Shown here: positions 6,371 through 15,163 of the stretch, in pieces
Layout of the letters: each line of letters opens with the position of its first letter
How positions within the stretch are numbered: position 1 is the first letter of the stretch
Virus record (IMG/VR): IMGVR_UViG_3300037193_001674
Span: 1-35,479 of that record
Reading direction: 5' to 3' (one strand)
Source of the DNA: a virus
Length of the DNA: 35,479 nt
Made by a program: the position numbers and the translations under genes
Notes under the pieces: generated by a model
Database searches by the model: none
Told to the model about the DNA's origin: nothing
What the model saw: the letters and a program-made list of their open reading frames with translations, nothing else

Positions 6371-8823
6371 GCATCGCTAGCACCGTCCGCGAGTTCTTCC
6401 GCGGCAAAGCTCCGCCGCTCGATAAGCCGTATCCGTCGCAGGCTGACAATGCGATCGTCTCCTACGAGCGCAACGGCCTGTACTCGTCGCTGATCAACGG
6501 CGAGAAGTACAACCAGGACGACCTCGTCGGGACCAAGGGTCTCGCCATCTACGCGCGCATGCTGGTGGATGAGCAGGTGAAGAGCGTCACGGAGTTCAAG
6601 CTCAACGCCATCCTCGGTCGCGGCTGGACGTTCAAGTTCCAGGGGCGCACCAAGCTGTCACCCGAGGAGCAGAAGCAGCGCATCGGCGTATTCGACGCCG
6701 TGTGCTCGCGCATCCGCGGCTCGTTCCTGGATGCGATCGAGGGCGTCGCCACCGGCCGCGAGTTCGGCTTCTCGGTCAGCGAAAAAGTCTACGGGCAGAT
6801 CCAGTACGACGGGCGCCAATGGACTGGCTTGAACATGCTGTTGACGCGCGATCCGAGCAGCTTTCGGTTCTACACCGACGACTACGGTCTGCTGACGAAG
6901 ATCACGCAGCGCACGAGCGGCAAGGAAGACGTGAACATCGACCCGAAAAAGGTCGTGCACTACGTCCACAAACCGAAATGGGACATGGTCTTCGGCCGCT
7001 CGGAGCTTCGTGCCGCGTATCGCGCGTGGTACCTGAAAGACATCACGCTCAAGATGTGGGCGCTGCACTTGGAGCGCTTCGGCAGCGGCATTCCGGTCGC
7101 GACGCGCACGGGCGACGCAGGTGGACTGAGCGGCCCGGACTTCGAGGCGTTCAAGCGGGTGATGGCCGACTTCAAGGCGCACACCAGCATCATCCTGCCG
7201 GTGGGCTACACGGCCGATGTGGTGTTTCCGACCTCCACCGACCAGTTCCAGAAGGCGCTGGAGTACCACGACCTTGCGATTGCGAAGTCGCAGCTCGTGC
7301 CGAACCTGCTCGGTCTGTCGCACACCGGCAGCACGGGCGCCTACGCGCAGTCACAGACGCAGTTTGAGGCGTTCTTCTGGACGACTTCGACCGACGGTAA
7401 GCGCATTGCCGAATGCCTGAACGAGCAGCTGTTCCGCGACTTGGGCGACCAGAACTGGGGCGACGGCGACTATCCGTATTTCTGCTTCAAGCCGATGACG
7501 CTGGAGAACGCCATCAAGCTCCTGACGGCGTTCAAGGACATGATCGGCGCGGGCGCGGCAACCGCCACCGAGGACGACGAGCGCTTCCTGCGCGAACTCC
7601 TGGAGCTGCCCGAGCGCACGGAAGAGTCGGAGCCGCTGATCGACCCGATGGCAGAGCGGCAGCAGACGCAGAGCGAGGAGCAGGCGCAGATCGACAACGA
7701 CCTGCGGCAGCAGGAACTCGACCAGAAGGCGAAGGCGGCGAACGCCGATCGCTACAGCGCGCCGCCGATCACCGTGACCGTACACAACCCGGCGCCATCC
7801 CCAGCAGCGGTTCATCAATCAACTGAGCCTGGCAACTCTCCGCAAGCTGGTGGCGCCGCGGTTGTCCCTCACGGGGCACTGCGTGCCAGCACCGTCGAGC
7901 AATTCACTCGGGCAGCCCAGCGCGTGGCGTTCTCGGTCATCGAAAAGCGCACCGACGACGTCGCCGAGAGCGCGGTCCCGCAGCTGGCGCGCATCGTCGC
8001 CAAGGCCGTCAAGCGCACGCTGGGCGATGACGCCAACATGGCGCAGTTGACCGACGAGGACCCGTCGGACGTGGCCGCCATCGACATCAACGGCGCCGAC
8101 CGCGGCAAGCTCAAGGGCGAGTTCCGCGAGATGCTGTCGACGGCGTGGACGCTCGGCAGCCAGCTTGCCGCCAACGAACTCGACCGCGCGCGCGGGGAGC
8201 GCACTAGCCTGGCTGCCCGTCGCGAGCGGTTCGCCAGCCTGCGCGACAACGCGGTGGCCTACTTCGACTCGCAGAGTTTCCGCATGGCCGGCGACACCTC
8301 GGACGCCACGCGCAAGATCATCCAGCAGGAGCTGCAGAACGGCATCAAGTACGGCCGCACGGTGCAGGAGATCCGCATAGCCATCTGGGAACGGCTGATC
8401 GAGCGCGGCTTGACCACGATGAGCGCGGTGTCGGGCGTCGAGACCGAGGAGGCGATCGTCAGCGCGCTGCAGGCGCTCGGTCTTGACGCCGCCGATGACG
8501 TGCCGGCGTACCTGAACACGCTCGTGCGCACCAACACGTTCGAGGCGCTGAATGAGGCGCGCTATGCCGAGTTCACCGATCCGGCCGTGGGCGACTTCGT
8601 CATGGCGCTCGAATACGCAGCGGTTCTCGACAGCAGCACAACGGAAATTTGCCGAGAACTGAACGGCAAGGTATATCGAAGCGACTCGCCGGAATGGGAT
8701 CAAATTCGCCCGCCGAATCACTTCAACTGCCGAAGTGTTCTGGTACCGGTGACGACGATTGACGGCTGGGATGGGCAGGAGAGTGAGCGGCCGGACGTGA
8801 CGCCGGCGGAGGGGTTCGGGTGA
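6367..8823 (+). CDS. portal protein (DUF935, Mu gp29-like) fused to MuF head-morphogenesis domain
   Basis: 818 residues from ATG 6367. Residues about 1-460 match the DUF935 portal family (VKSVTEFKLNAILGRGW, WALHLERFG, LSHTGSTGAYAQSQTQ). A Gln/Glu-rich helical linker leads to a second part, about 610-796, ending with the MuF signature: NEARYAEF, then EICRELNGKVY, and PPNHFNCRS. Portal (gp29) and minor head protein (gp30/MuF) are separate in Mu; here they are one chain, which forces equal copy number. It forms the DNA entry ring, and the MuF part likely sits inside the prohead. The fusion reads through without any internal stop. Confidence 0.9.
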   Translation: MSIASTVREFFRGKAPPLDKPYPSQADNAIVSYERNGLYSSLINGEKYNQDDLVGTKGLAIYARMLVDEQVKSVTEFKLNAILGRGWTFKFQGRTKLSPEEQKQRIGVFDAVCSRIRGSFLDAIEGVATGREFGFSVSEKVYGQIQYDGRQWTGLNMLLTRDPSSFRFYTDDYGLLTKITQRTSGKEDVNIDPKKVVHYVHKPKWDMVFGRSELRAAYRAWYLKDITLKMWALHLERFGSGIPVATRTGDAGGLSGPDFEAFKRVMADFKAHTSIILPVGYTADVVFPTSTDQFQKALEYHDLAIAKSQLVPNLLGLSHTGSTGAYAQSQTQFEAFFWTTSTDGKRIAECLNEQLFRDLGDQNWGDGDYPYFCFKPMTLENAIKLLTAFKDMIGAGAATATEDDERFLRELLELPERTEESEPLIDPMAERQQTQSEEQAQIDNDLRQQELDQKAKAANADRYSAPPITVTVHNPAPSPAAVHQSTEPGNSPQAGGAAVVPHGALRASTVEQFTRAAQRVAFSVIEKRTDDVAESAVPQLARIVAKAVKRTLGDDANMAQLTDEDPSDVAAIDINGADRGKLKGEFREMLSTAWTLGSQLAANELDRARGERTSLAARRERFASLRDNAVAYFDSQSFRMAGDTSDATRKIIQQELQNGIKYGRTVQEIRIAIWERLIERGLTTMSAVSGVETEEAIVSALQALGLDAADDVPAYLNTLVRTNTFEALNEARYAEFTDPAVGDFVMALEYAAVLDSSTTEICRELNGKVYRSDSPEWDQIRPPNHFNCRSVLVPVTTIDGWDGQESERPDVTPAEGFG

Positions 8824-9086
8824 GCGTGCTTGACCGGCTGAAGGCATGGCGACTGCACCGGCGCGAGGAAGGCTACAGAGCCGCGCATCGTCGCGGCCAT
8901 GACTGCAGATTCTGTGGGATACACGTCAGCTCGCGCGGCGCTGTATCTCGGCCGCTGTGGTCATACATGCGCTATTGCCCGTTCGATGTTCCTGAACTGC
9001 GCGGGAGAAAGAGGCCGCTGTTGCGTGAACTAGAGACAATCGGCGAGCACATCAGAACGCACGGATCGTACGTCGTGCCGCTATGA
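8820..9086 (+). CDS. small basic hypothetical protein with a CxxC pair
   Basis: 88 residues from GTG 8820 (GTGA overlap with the portal stop). Arg-rich N-terminus (LKAWRLHRREEGYRAAHRRG) followed by CRFCG, a possible half zinc site. No family recognised. Located in the head operon, but with no sign of a structural fold. Confidence 0.6.
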   Translation: MSVLDRLKAWRLHRREEGYRAAHRRGHDCRFCGIHVSSRGAVSRPLWSYMRYCPFDVPELRGRKRPLLRELETIGEHIRTHGSYVVPL

Positions 9087-9364
9087 GCCTTCCCTTCGCC
9101 GTCCTCTGCGCCCAACGCTCGACGCAGCTCACCGACGCCGAGCTGACGGAGCGCGCGTTCAAGACGTTCAACCGCTGGTCGATGCAGTCGTCCGGCAAGC
9201 TCGTGTCGCTGGATGAGGTCGCCTGGTGTGGCGCGCTGCTGCTCAAGGCGCTCAAGCAGTCGGGCATAGACGTCTTCAAGAACGAGACGGTCGACGAGAA
9301 CGGGGCGCGCGTGCTGGGCGTGGTGGCGAGCGATGGCGTGCGCGTGCAGGACGGTGCAGCGTGA
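9083..9364 (+). CDS. hypothetical protein of head operon
   Basis: 93 residues from ATG 9083 (ATGA overlap). Mostly helical (LTDAELTERAFKTFNRW, ALLLKALKQSGIDVF) with a short beta C-terminus. No signal peptide or catalytic motif. Likely a phage-specific head or accessory protein; function unknown. Confidence 0.6.
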   Translation: MSLPFAVLCAQRSTQLTDAELTERAFKTFNRWSMQSSGKLVSLDEVAWCGALLLKALKQSGIDVFKNETVDENGARVLGVVASDGVRVQDGAA

Positions 9365-9591
9365 TCATGATCTCGAACGCGCCAGTTAGCGGTGCGATTG
9401 ATTTCTCGAAACCATCTGGACCAGTTGTGGTCGGCAAGGTCACTTCTGTGCTGACCATTCAGTACGGCGATGCCTTCCTGTCTAGGGAGGTCGTCGCCGA
9501 CGAGTATGAGGATTTTCTGAGCGCCATCCAGCGCGTGGCGAATGACCTGTTTCAGGAGATTCGACAGGAGGCCCAAGTGACCGCTGGGTAA
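9361..9591 (+). CDS. small hypothetical protein
   Basis: 76 residues from GTG 9361 (GTGA overlap) or 74 from ATG 9367. A beta-rich N-terminal part precedes an acidic helix (EYEDFLSAIQRVANDLFQEI). Its last codons contain the AGGAGG that I assign to the following protease gene, and its TAA lies inside that gene. Unknown function. Confidence 0.5.
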   Translation: MIMISNAPVSGAIDFSKPSGPVVVGKVTSVLTIQYGDAFLSREVVADEYEDFLSAIQRVANDLFQEIRQEAQVTAG

Positions 9592-10657
9592 GACCCTCTA
9601 CGGCATCGAACTCATGTCCGTTGGCACGGCCAACGGCATCACGTTCACGCTGCGCGATCTCGAAGGCATAGTCACGGCCTTCGACGCCCTCGGCCTTTCC
9701 GGCCGTGTCCCCATCAAGTTCGGCCACAACGACGAGCAGCCGCTGACTGACGGTCAGCCTGCGCTCGGTTGGATTGGCCGCTTGTTCATGCAAGGTGACA
9801 TCCTGAAAGCGGATGCCACCGACATGCCGACCTCCGTCTACGAGATGGTCAAGGCCGGCCTCTACAAATTCGTTTCCGTGGAGCTGCTGAAAAACGTTCT
9901 GGCCGGTACGCGGACTATTCCGTGGGTGCTAGACGCAGTGGCTCTGCTGGGCGCCGATCAGCCCGCTTTCGGCAACCTTAAAGACCTTCAGTCGCTCACG
10001 CTCAAGCGAAAGCCTGCTTTGCAGGCTCGTGCTCGCGTCGCGTTCAAGCGGGACAAATTCACTTTCACAGGAGCCACCAAGGCTATGGACGAGAAAGAGG
10101 TTCAGGCAGCTATCACGGCTGCAGTTGCGAAGTCGACGGAGGAGCTGACTGCGAAGTTCACCAAGCAGCTCACCGACGAAGTCGCCAAGGTGCAGGCAAC
10201 GGCGAAAGCCGAAGCCGATGCGCGCGTCGCCAAGGCGCAGGCCGAATCGCACCGTGCGCAGATCAAGGCGAAGTTCGAGCACGCCGTCAAGGCGGAAGCG
10301 CTGCAGCCGGCGAAGCGCGAGTCGTTCTACAAGTACAACCGCGTGGACGACGACGCTGCCGTGACGCAGATCAAGCTCGAAGACGTGGACGCGTACATCG
10401 AAGAGTTCGGCGACAAGGCCAAGCTGTCGCGCGACCCGGCGACGAAGAAGGGGCAGGAGCCGAACGAGGACGAGAAGGGCCTGCGCGCCGATCAGATCCT
10501 GGCGTTGCGCGCCGACAAGCTCTGCTACTCGCGTCAGCAGGACCCGCGCAAGGGCGATCACTACTCGCGCGCGGTCGTCGAAGTCCTTCGCAGCGATCCG
10601 AAGCTGGCCGAAGCCTACAAGTACATGCCCGATACCGAGTATCGGCAGGCGTCGTAA
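9584..10657 (+). CDS. Mu I-like prohead protease/scaffold protein
   Basis: The protease-like part (GITFTLRDLEGIVTAFDAL, PIKFGHNDEQPLTDGQPALGWI, GLYKFVSVEL) matches the Mu I-protein family, which trims the head scaffold. From about residue 165 a long Lys/Glu/Ala coiled coil (VAKVQATAKAEADARVAKAQ) looks like internal scaffold, as expected when protease and scaffold share a gene. The start is unclear: homologous-looking sequence (KTLYGIELMSVG) begins before the first ATG (9614). CTG 9584 lies 12 bases after AGGAGG. A GTG at 9577 has ideal spacing but is out of frame. Directly upstream of decoration and capsid genes, as in Mu. Confidence 0.8.
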   Translation: MGKTLYGIELMSVGTANGITFTLRDLEGIVTAFDALGLSGRVPIKFGHNDEQPLTDGQPALGWIGRLFMQGDILKADATDMPTSVYEMVKAGLYKFVSVELLKNVLAGTRTIPWVLDAVALLGADQPAFGNLKDLQSLTLKRKPALQARARVAFKRDKFTFTGATKAMDEKEVQAAITAAVAKSTEELTAKFTKQLTDEVAKVQATAKAEADARVAKAQAESHRAQIKAKFEHAVKAEALQPAKRESFYKYNRVDDDAAVTQIKLEDVDAYIEEFGDKAKLSRDPATKKGQEPNEDEKGLRADQILALRADKLCYSRQQDPRKGDHYSRAVVEVLRSDPKLAEAYKYMPDTEYRQAS

Positions 10658-10674
10658 GGAGGCACCTGTAAACG

Positions 10675-11049
10675 ATGGCAACTGATCTGGAAATGAAACT
10701 GCTTCAAGTCGTCGCGGGTGCGGACTTGGACGGTGAGGGCGTGAAGTTCAAGGCGATCACGCTCAACGGCACAGTCGCAGCGACTCCGCTGCAAGCGGCT
10801 GGCGTCCTGCGCTACGGCGCGAAGAACGGCGAGACGGTCTCGGTCGCACACCGCGGCGAGTTCAAGGCGCTGTTCGGCGCGGCGGTCAACACCGTGGGCT
10901 ATCCGCTCACCGTGACGACTTCCGGCTGGATCATCGCGGCGTCGTCCGGTGGCGCATCAATCGGCCGCTCGCGCTCAACCTGCGCGTCGGGCGACTTGGC
11001 GCTGGCGTTCTTCGACTTCTCACAACTCGGTTACTCGACCGTAGCCTAA
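10675..11049 (+). CDS. head decoration protein (DUF2190-like)
   Basis: 124 residues from ATG 10675, with AAGGAGG ending 12 bases upstream; an in-frame TAA at 10669 excludes an earlier start. Beta-rich, with the typical DUF2190 flow: VAATPLQAAGVLRYGAKNGETVSVAHRGEFK, i.e. low-complexity small residues around a 'G-V-x-x-x-G' core. These proteins stabilise the mature capsid. Its place between scaffold/protease and capsid genes fits that role. Confidence 0.72.
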   Translation: MATDLEMKLLQVVAGADLDGEGVKFKAITLNGTVAATPLQAAGVLRYGAKNGETVSVAHRGEFKALFGAAVNTVGYPLTVTTSGWIIAASSGGASIGRSRSTCASGDLALAFFDFSQLGYSTVA

Positions 11050-11068
11050 TCAGGAGGGCTAGCCAAAG

Positions 11069-12040
11069 ATGGGTATTTCAAGCGGTCGAGACCTTCACAT
11101 CGACCAAAATCTGACCAACGTTGCGATCAACTACCGCCCGGTAGGAATGATCGCCGACATGATCGCGCCGATCGTGAACGTGTCGAAGGAAACGGACCTC
11201 TATCCAGTGTTCTCGCAGCGCGAGGCACTGGCGATCGAGGAAACGCGACGCTCGCGCGGCACGCTCGCGCATCGCATCACCCGCTCGGTCAGCTCCGAAG
11301 GCTACCGCGCGGAAAACTACGCGCTGGCGTACGACCTGCCGATCGAAGATCGGGCCAACATGGACGCGGCCTACGCGTTCGAGCTCGAAGGTGGCGCCAC
11401 ACGCTATCTGCTCGACAAGCTGATGCTGGACTGGGATCGGCGCGTGCTGGCGACCGTCGGTTCTGCCTCCAACGTGTCGACGGGCTTTCTGCCGTCGAGC
11501 GCGTGGGCGACCGGTGGCGATCCGGTGTCGCAGCTGTACCAGGTGATCGAACAGGTGCAGGCCACGACGGCGTACCGTCCGAACAGTCTCCTGTTCGGCT
11601 GGCGCGCCTACAACTGGTTCCGGCGCAACTCCAACGTCCGCAACTTCGTGCTCGGCTCGAACAACGGCGGCGGTGTGCTTCGGCGCCAGTCCATCGCGGA
11701 CATCTTCGAGGTCGAGCGCGTGCTCGTCTCGGAGGCGTTCTACAACAGCGCGAACGAAGCGCAGCCGATGGCGTTGGCGAACACGTTCCCGTCCGATGCG
11801 GTGCTGGCGTACTACGCGCCGGCGGCGCCGTCTCGCGAGACGCCGTCCTTCATGTACTCGTTCCGGTGGACCGCTCCGGGTCTGCCGACGCCGCTCGCCG
11901 TCGAACGTCATCCGTACGACAGCAAGCGGAAGATCGAGAGCATCGAGGCCGGCTACTACCAGGACGAGAAGATCACGGCATCGGGCCTCGGCGCCCTGAT
12001 CCGTGGCGTCAACTCGGCCCAGTCGAACGGCCTGACGTAA
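11069..12040 (+). CDS. major capsid protein
   Basis: 323 residues from ATG 11069, with AGGAGG 11 bases upstream. It begins without a clear delta domain (NLTNVAINYRPVGMIADMIAP), then shows SSEGYRAENYALAYDLP, a long helix (LLDKLMLDWDRRVLATVG) like the HK97-fold spine helix, and a C-terminal A-domain-like part (FMYSFRWTAPG). Composition and position after protease and decoration genes make it the main shell protein. It is the last gene before a hairpin terminator, consistent with high expression. Confidence 0.85.
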   Translation: MGISSGRDLHIDQNLTNVAINYRPVGMIADMIAPIVNVSKETDLYPVFSQREALAIEETRRSRGTLAHRITRSVSSEGYRAENYALAYDLPIEDRANMDAAYAFELEGGATRYLLDKLMLDWDRRVLATVGSASNVSTGFLPSSAWATGGDPVSQLYQVIEQVQATTAYRPNSLLFGWRAYNWFRRNSNVRNFVLGSNNGGGVLRRQSIADIFEVERVLVSEAFYNSANEAQPMALANTFPSDAVLAYYAPAAPSRETPSFMYSFRWTAPGLPTPLAVERHPYDSKRKIESIEAGYYQDEKITASGLGALIRGVNSAQSNGLT

Positions 12041-12055
12041 ATCCATGTCGAGTGT

Positions 12056-12082
12056 GGGCGGCGCCTGTGGCCGCCCTTCTTT
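12056..12082 (+). terminator. rho-independent-type terminator after capsid gene
   Basis: Perfect 7-bp stem GGGCGGC (12056-12062) with GCCGCCC (12070-12076), a 7-base loop and a following TTCTTTC. It lies 15 bases after the capsid stop and before the glycosyltransferase gene, separating the head operon from the island. The T tract is imperfect, so read-through is likely. Confidence 0.7.
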
Positions 12083-12106
12083 CAAGAGTCAACGCGGAGG
12101 AAATTG

Positions 12107-15100
12107 ATGGACGTCGTACTGCACAGCCACGGGATGCCTTTCAACGGCGAGACCGTCACCAAGAAGTCACTGGGCGGAAGCGAAAGCGCAGCGTACTACC
12201 AGGCGCGCGAACTGGCGCGACGTGGTCACCGCGTCACCGTTTTCACTTCCTGCCCAGATGAAGGCGTCTGGGACGGCGTCGCGTACTGTTACGCGGGCCA
12301 GCCGACTGAGGCGACGCCGCTCGGCGAGCGCTTCGAGTTCTACGCGCGCAACACGCCGCACGACGTACTGATCATTCAGCGGCAGCCGCATGGCTTCCAC
12401 CATCAGTTTGCGAGCAAGGTGAACATCTGGCAGCTGCACGACCTCGCGCTACACCGCACGGCCGCGCTCGCCAACCACGGCATGTGGCAGATCGACGCCG
12501 TGACGTGCGTGTCGGACTGGCACAAGAAGCAGGTGTGCGAGGTGTACGGCTTCGATCCGGCGTTCGTGAAGGTCGTGCCGAATGGGGTGGATGAGTCGCT
12601 TTATACCGGATGGAACACGCCTGACTTGCAGATGTTCATTAGCGAGGTTTTGAACAAGCACTCTGGCAAGTTCCTGCTCCTCTACCAATCGCGCCCCGAA
12701 CGCGGCCTCGAACACCTCGTGCGGCCCGGCGGCATCATGGACCGCCTGCGCGACACCAACGCGCACCTACTCGTGTGCAGCTACGACAACACGATGCCGG
12801 GCATGGTGAACTACTACGGCATGCTGCACCGCTGGGCCGATGCGCTGCCGAACGTCACGATGCTCGGCGCACTGACGAAGCCGCAGCTGGCGGCGCTGCA
12901 GAAGTCCTGCGACCTGATGGTGTACCCGACGGAGTTCGAGGAAGTCAGCTGCATCTCGGCCATGGAGGCAATGCATGCGGGCCTGCCGATGCTCACCTCA
13001 GTCGTCGGCGCGCTGCCCGAGACGTGTCAGCTTGTGGATGCGGGCGTGGAATTCATTCAGCTGAAGGATGGACGCGCGGACGAGGATGAGTTCGTCACGT
13101 GGATCACCAACTACGCGCACCTCGCGCCTTCGATGCTGCCGCAACGAGAGAAGCAGCTTGCCGCCGCCAAGTACCGCACCTGGTCAAAGGCTGTCGACCA
13201 TCTGGAGGCGGTTATCGGCGCGTGCATGGAGAAGCGCAGCGGTAGCGAATCGGCGGCCATTCGCCACTGCGTTGAGCATAGCGATATCGTCGCAGCGCTC
13301 GACGACGCCTTTCTGGACAAGGCATTCGGCGATCGGATCATGGCGCACAGCCACGGAGAGTTCGCCGAGCTCTACGCCTTCACCGAGTCTCCCGCCGCCT
13401 ACGCTGCCCACTACGCCAAGCACCAAGGCGTCTACTACGACGACCACGAAGACAAGGTGATCGGCGAGGACGTGACGCGCACGAACCGCTTTCTGGCGGT
13501 CGCGATGTCGGTCGAACGGGAGATGAAGATCGCCGGCGAGGAATTGCGCGTGCTCGACTACGGCTGCGCGCACGGCCACTACATGATGCCGCTGGCGAAG
13601 GCGTTCCCGGCGGCGCGCTTCGTCGGCGTGGACGTGTCGGAGCGCGCGATCGGCGCCGCGCTCAAGTGGGTGCAGCGGGACAACCTCACGAACGTCGAGC
13701 TGCGCCTCGGCAATCAGGAAGCGCTCAAGGACGTGAGCACACTCTGCCCGCTGGTGTACGACGAGGACTCGCTGCACTACGAGGGCAACACCGTCGTCGC
13801 CAAGCAGTCACACCGCGACCTGTTCGACATCATCATCGCGGGCGAAGTTGTCGAGCATGTGCCGGACTGGCGCGAGCTGCTGGAAGATTTCCGCAACGTC
13901 CTCAAACCTGGCGGGCTTCTCATTGTGACGACGCCGTACGGCCGCTGGGAATGGTCCGGCACCGAGGCGTTTCGGGAGGCCCGCGAGCACCTGCATCACT
14001 TCGAGCGTCCCGACATCGTCGATATCTGCGGCCGCAACGAGGTCCAGATCGGCTACGCGCCGGCGGGCCACGACAAGACCGGCAAGCCGCTGGGTTCGTG
14101 GATCTGGAGTGTGCGCCCGCGCGAGCCGTTCGCGGGTATCGACTACGAGCGCAAGCGCGAACAGCTGTGCCCGCGCGAGACCCTGTCGGCGTGCCTCATC
14201 GTCAAGGACGGCGAGAAGACGCTGCGCAAGTGCATCGAGTCGTTCATCGACTGGGTCGATGAGGTCGTGATCGCCATCGACCCGAAGACCAAGGACCGCA
14301 CGCGCCAGGTAATCGAGGCGCTGGAACGCGACTACCGCTGGAAGCCGTTCACGGTGTTCGAGGGTCTGGTGGCGCTGGAAGAAGGCTTCGACGCCGCGCG
14401 CAACCTCACCGTCGAGCGCGCCTGCGGTGACTGGATTCTCTGGGTCGACGCCGATGAGGAAGTGCGCAATCCGCAGAACCTGTGGAAGTACCTGCGCCCC
14501 TCGCACCACAACGCGTTCGGCTTCCCGCAGGTGCACTACTCATCGGACCCCGATCAGGTGCTGACGACCGACTACCCGTGCCGGCTGTTCCGCAACGGCA
14601 TGGGCATCAAGTTCTATGGCGTCGTCCATGAGCACCCCGAAGTCGAGTGCGGCAAGGCGATTCCACGCGCGGCGCTGCGTCACGACGTCAAGTTCCTGCA
14701 CGCGGGCTACGTCGATGAGGACGTGCGGCGCGCGCGGTACATGCGCAATCTGCCGCTCCTGCATCGCGACCGTGAGAAGTACCCGGACCGCGGCCTGAAC
14801 CGATTCCTGGTCCTGCGCGACATCGCGCAGGGGCTCATGTTCGAACACGAGCAGACGCGTGGGGCGGTGCTCGAAGGACATCGCGAGCGAGCGCTGCAGG
14901 GCATCGAGCTGTTCGAGCAGATTCTCGACAAGGACCCGACGCGCATGGCGGTGGACTCGCTGCAGTTCTATTCGCACTGCGTGCAGACGACCGGCGGCGG
15001 CTTCGAGGCCGAGATCGACTACACGGTGGCGACACCGCAGGCGCCCGATCTCGGCTGCAAGATGCACTTCAAGGGCCGATTTGTTTCACGCGACCACTAC

Positions 15101-15163
15101 ACCAAGCTCATGCGCAAGATCGAAGAGGAGGCTACTCGCCACTATGAGTCGAAGTATCTTTAA
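12107..15163 (+). CDS. three-domain glycosyltransferase (GT4)-SAM methyltransferase-glycosyltransferase (GT2)
   Basis: 1018 residues from ATG 12107 (GGAGG 6 bases upstream). Residues about 1-400: GT-B fold GT4-type transferase with GGSES near 24, VPNGVD near 157 and EVSCISAMEAMHAGLP near 280. Residues about 450-680: class I methyltransferase with SAM motif VLDYGCAHGHYM near 482, VGVDVSE, and DIIIAGEVVEHVPDW then LKPGGLLIVTTP. Residues about 690-1000: GT-A transferase of GT2 type with SACLIVKDGEKTLRKCIES and WILWVDADEE near 778 (nucleotide-sugar/metal-binding DAD). It should build and methylate a glycan, probably cytoplasmic since no membrane segment is seen. Sitting right after the capsid gene, a virion protein is a likely acceptor; a host-surface glycan is the alternative. 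Confidence 0.88.
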   Translation: MDVVLHSHGMPFNGETVTKKSLGGSESAAYYQARELARRGHRVTVFTSCPDEGVWDGVAYCYAGQPTEATPLGERFEFYARNTPHDVLIIQRQPHGFHHQFASKVNIWQLHDLALHRTAALANHGMWQIDAVTCVSDWHKKQVCEVYGFDPAFVKVVPNGVDESLYTGWNTPDLQMFISEVLNKHSGKFLLLYQSRPERGLEHLVRPGGIMDRLRDTNAHLLVCSYDNTMPGMVNYYGMLHRWADALPNVTMLGALTKPQLAALQKSCDLMVYPTEFEEVSCISAMEAMHAGLPMLTSVVGALPETCQLVDAGVEFIQLKDGRADEDEFVTWITNYAHLAPSMLPQREKQLAAAKYRTWSKAVDHLEAVIGACMEKRSGSESAAIRHCVEHSDIVAALDDAFLDKAFGDRIMAHSHGEFAELYAFTESPAAYAAHYAKHQGVYYDDHEDKVIGEDVTRTNRFLAVAMSVEREMKIAGEELRVLDYGCAHGHYMMPLAKAFPAARFVGVDVSERAIGAALKWVQRDNLTNVELRLGNQEALKDVSTLCPLVYDEDSLHYEGNTVVAKQSHRDLFDIIIAGEVVEHVPDWRELLEDFRNVLKPGGLLIVTTPYGRWEWSGTEAFREAREHLHHFERPDIVDICGRNEVQIGYAPAGHDKTGKPLGSWIWSVRPREPFAGIDYERKREQLCPRETLSACLIVKDGEKTLRKCIESFIDWVDEVVIAIDPKTKDRTRQVIEALERDYRWKPFTVFEGLVALEEGFDAARNLTVERACGDWILWVDADEEVRNPQNLWKYLRPSHHNAFGFPQVHYSSDPDQVLTTDYPCRLFRNGMGIKFYGVVHEHPEVECGKAIPRAALRHDVKFLHAGYVDEDVRRARYMRNLPLLHRDREKYPDRGLNRFLVLRDIAQGLMFEHEQTRGAVLEGHRERALQGIELFEQILDKDPTRMAVDSLQFYSHCVQTTGGGFEAEIDYTVATPQAPDLGCKMHFKGRFVSRDHYTKLMRKIEEEATRHYESKYL

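Noticed and set aside
7819-8847. 342-codon minus-strand frame over the portal-MuF gene
   Set aside because: Antisense shadow; Arg/Ala/Leu-rich and without any domain.
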